The translations under genes were made by a program, and so were the position numbers. From JAGOEX01 sp964630905 (GTDB lineage: Bacteria > UBP6 > UBA1177), in contig CAZVWR010000049.1 in NCBI GenBank assembly GCA_964630905.1, positions 1-24,189 of the forward strand: a stretch of DNA of 24,189 nt, given 5' to 3'. Within the stretch, counting starts at the first letter, position 1. The number at the start of each line of letters is the position of its first letter. Under the pieces are notes generated by a model, which worked only from the letters and a program-made list of their open reading frames with translations, was not told where the DNA came from and ran no database searches. This document shows positions 22,867 to 24,189 of this stretch, piece by piece.

Positions 22867-22891
22867 GGGCTAACCCATGTGTTCGCCCGTG
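22863..22891 (+). repeat. Degenerate REP-like palindrome (second family), cutA 3' end
   Basis: Identical to 22397-22425 over 29 bases and followed by a similar purine-rich tail. Its GTAG head includes the cutA stop codon. With the opposite gene dinD ending at 22912 it lies in the convergent gap. Confidence 0.75.
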
Positions 22892-22911
22892 TAAATGTGG
22901 AAAGGCTCCCG

Positions 22912-23766
22912 CTATTCATCAAGCATTAATTTCTTTTTCGGTTTTTTGAGTTTTTTCAGTTGTTCTTTTTCAACTTCGGTTATGCTTTTTTCGGGCACAG
23001 GTATATCTTCAGGCATTGTACCGCCGACTCTTTCAATGGTTCCGCGAACTTCTTTGCCAACTAAAAAATGGATTTCATTTGCTTCGTCTGCTGTTGCGGT
23101 TTTATCTTTCTTCAACTTTTCTTCGGTTTGAGAGATTCTGAATAAATTGGCAATGAGTTCTGTACTGCTCATAAAATCAAGAATTTTTTCATTCTTTTTT
23201 AATCCTTTCTTTTTATGAATATCTTCAACTTTCATTCCACCGTAAAGCCCCATATATCCTGCATTCTGGAAAGCGGCATATTCTTCATCTGTTATAACTC
23301 CGGCATTATGTGCTGCTTCCGCAAGCATTTGATTCCATTGTTTAATGTCGCCACGGATCACAAGCCGTTTGTTATCTTCATCAAGCTGATTGAAATAATC
23401 GGCAACTTCCTGTCTTCTTGTTTGAATTGCGAAATATGTCTGACCCAAAGCTATTATTTCTTTTCTGGGATCTCCATTCTGAACAATCAGATAACAGGCA
23501 TAACGACTGAGTTTGTATTCAATTACGGGTTTTGAAGTAACTCCGGCCTCCACGATTTTGCTGACCTCAGCAAAATGGTCAGAAACTTTATATCCGCTAT
23601 TCTTACAGGCAAGCATTGCCCGAGCTAAAACTTTAGAAAAATTACGCCATTGAACATATTCAAGAACATCAGCAAGTTCTCTTGCATACCAAAATTCTGT
23701 ACCATCACCAGAGATTCTTTTTGTCTCTTCAAATGATTTATATTCTTTTGCAATCAGCGTACTCAT
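22912..23766 (-). CDS. dinD: DNA damage-inducible protein D-like (DinD)
   Basis: A 284-residue homologue of DinD, in Escherichia coli an SOS-induced protein that inhibits RecA. ATG 23766 is set by GGAGG four bases upstream; an earlier in-frame ATG at 23790 lacks an SD. Features: N-terminal EFWYARELADVLEYVQWRNFSKVL (Bro-N-like), the YKLSRYACYLIVQNGDPRKEIIALGQTYFAIQTRRQE block typical of the family, AFQNAGYMGLYGGM, and KKGLKKNEKILDFMSSTELIANLFRISQTEEKL; the C-terminus is a Lys-rich tail (KKLKKPKKKLMLDE). No classical LexA box is apparent upstream; instead the promoter block matches that of the DUF1016 gene. DinD genes are common in type I RM clusters. Identification is confident, function here inferred. 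Confidence 0.93.
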   Translation of the reverse strand: MSTLIAKEYKSFEETKRISGDGTEFWYARELADVLEYVQWRNFSKVLARAMLACKNSGYKVSDHFAEVSKIVEAGVTSKPVIEYKLSRYACYLIVQNGDPRKEIIALGQTYFAIQTRRQEVADYFNQLDEDNKRLVIRGDIKQWNQMLAEAAHNAGVITDEEYAAFQNAGYMGLYGGMKVEDIHKKKGLKKNEKILDFMSSTELIANLFRISQTEEKLKKDKTATADEANEIHFLVGKEVRGTIERVGGTMPEDIPVPEKSITEVEKEQLKKLKKPKKKLMLDE

Positions 23767-23780
23767 TAATCCTCCAATAT

Positions 23781-23828
23781 AAATCTCCAATCTATGACAT
23801 TCTAAACTTTAATAAGGAGATATCAAAT
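23781..23828 (-). promoter_or_regulatory. Promoter block of dinD, duplicated upstream of DUF1016
   Basis: On the - strand TTGATA (23821-23826), 16 nt, TAGAAT (23799-23804). It matches 22344-22391 almost throughout, with the few changes concentrated in the spacer (TTAT in place of CTCT). Confidence 0.7.
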
Positions 23829-23862
23829 AAATTAGTGATGCGTGAATCGTGATGCGTAAATG

Positions 23863-23889
23863 GTAGGGGCACGATTTATCGCGCCCGTG
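23863..23889 (+). repeat. Degenerate REP-like palindrome (second family), before dinD
   Basis: GTAGGGGCACGATTTATCG followed by CGCCCGTG; GGGC-CGAT pairs with ATCG-GCCC. It is preceded by GTGATGCGTGAATCGTGATG, a tandem GTGA-rich stretch (23836-23862). Confidence 0.7.
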
Positions 23890-23927
23890 AAAGTGTGAAA
23901 AAGTCATTGAAATCATTCTGATTATCA

Positions 23928-24002
23928 TGGCGACCCCAGGGGGATTCGAACCCCCGTTAACGGCGTGAGAGGCCGCCGTCCTAACCACTAGACGATGGGG
24001 TC
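23928..24002 (-). tRNA. tRNA-Glu (anticodon CTC)
   Basis: 75 bases with encoded CCA. Acceptor GACCCCA pairs with TGGGGTC; D arm around GTCTAGTGGTTAGGAC; anticodon stem GCGGC/GCCGT with loop CTCTCAC, anticodon CTC; T arm GGGGG-TTCGAAT-CCCCC. The 3' end faces the defence locus. Confidence 0.95.
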
Positions 24003-24017
24003 GGAATAAATAGATTT

Positions 24018-24091
24018 TGGATCCCGGACAAGGATTCGAACCTTGATTGACGGAGCCAGAACCCGTAGTCCTGCCATTGGACGATCCGGGA
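24018..24091 (-). tRNA. tRNA-Gln (anticodon CTG)
   Basis: 74 bases with encoded CCA. Acceptor TCCCGGA/TCCGGGA with discriminator T; D arm GTCC-AATGGCA-GGAC; anticodon stem ACGGG/TCCGT with loop TTCTGGC, anticodon CTG; T arm CAAGG-TTCGAAT-CCTTG. It is 15 nt upstream of tRNA-Glu on the same strand and probably cotranscribed. The 98 bases upstream (to the window end) hold no clear promoter; an inverted pair CTCTTG/CAAGAG (24111-24139) is present. Confidence 0.95.
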
Positions 24092-24189
24092 TCCTCATGC
24101 TATTTAAAGACTCTTGCAAACACTTTATCGTCCCAAGAGATGACATATATTTTATGACACGGGGCCGACTTTTTTAAATTTTAGAATAC

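Noticed and set aside
23767..23862. LexA-type SOS box upstream of dinD
   Set aside because: No CTG-N10-CAG-like or GAAC/GTTC dimer site was found in the dinD upstream region; only the block shared with DUF1016 is evident.

Overview
The window looks like a low-to-moderate GC Gram-negative bacterial chromosome segment. A lipobox lipoprotein, a secreted protein with a MYXO-CTERM-like C-terminus (Cys cluster, hydrophobic helix, basic end) and a signal-peptide/multi-helix protein ending in an aromatic-terminated tail suggest a Myxococcota or other deltaproteobacteria-like lineage. This is inference from protein style, not a marker gene, so the assignment is weak. Most starts have clear GGAGG-type Shine-Dalgarno (SD) sites and several have recognisable sigma70-like promoters.

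Left part (1-6300, + strand): a window-edge (TGTCT)n microsatellite; an unrecognised membrane protein; a very unusual transmembrane protein that fuses a PHP phosphoesterase domain, a periplasmic Cache sensor, a PAS domain and a DUF294 (GlnD-like) nucleotidyltransferase; ribose-5-phosphate isomerase B, 18 nt downstream; and a Fic-family AMP-transferase with its own near-consensus promoter. Middle part (6300-11900, - strand): an acidic lipoprotein, a 1044-residue secreted surface protein with a DUF11-like domain, and a class I/II PLP aminotransferase.

Right part (12000-23900, nearly all - strand): an accessory defence locus built around a type I restriction-modification system. Order of transcription: dinD; (cutA on the opposite strand); DUF1016/YhcG-type PD-(D/E)XK nuclease; hsdR; AlbA_2/Schlafen-type ATPase-HTH protein; DUF2971 protein; a REP-associated tyrosine transposase (RAYT); hsdM; hsdS. 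hsdM and hsdS overlap by one base, but hsdR is separated from them by three accessory genes. Two tRNA genes (Glu-CTC, Gln-CTG), also on the - strand, close the window.

The most striking hidden structure is a family of REP-like palindromes beginning with GTAG, scattered through and only through the right part, together with the RAYT that probably moves them. Six near-identical copies and about eight degenerate relatives lie at gene borders, inside the RAYT gene, in the hsdR leader, and at the 3' ends of hsdS and RAYT, where they are translated into the same peptide (VRAKDFSP). The same locus carries a relic of an hsdR 3' end, a set of 11- and 12-nt tandem repeats inside the AlbA_2 gene that could switch its reading frame, and a duplicated promoter block in front of dinD and the DUF1016 gene. 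Together these suggest a defence island remodelled by REP/RAYT activity.
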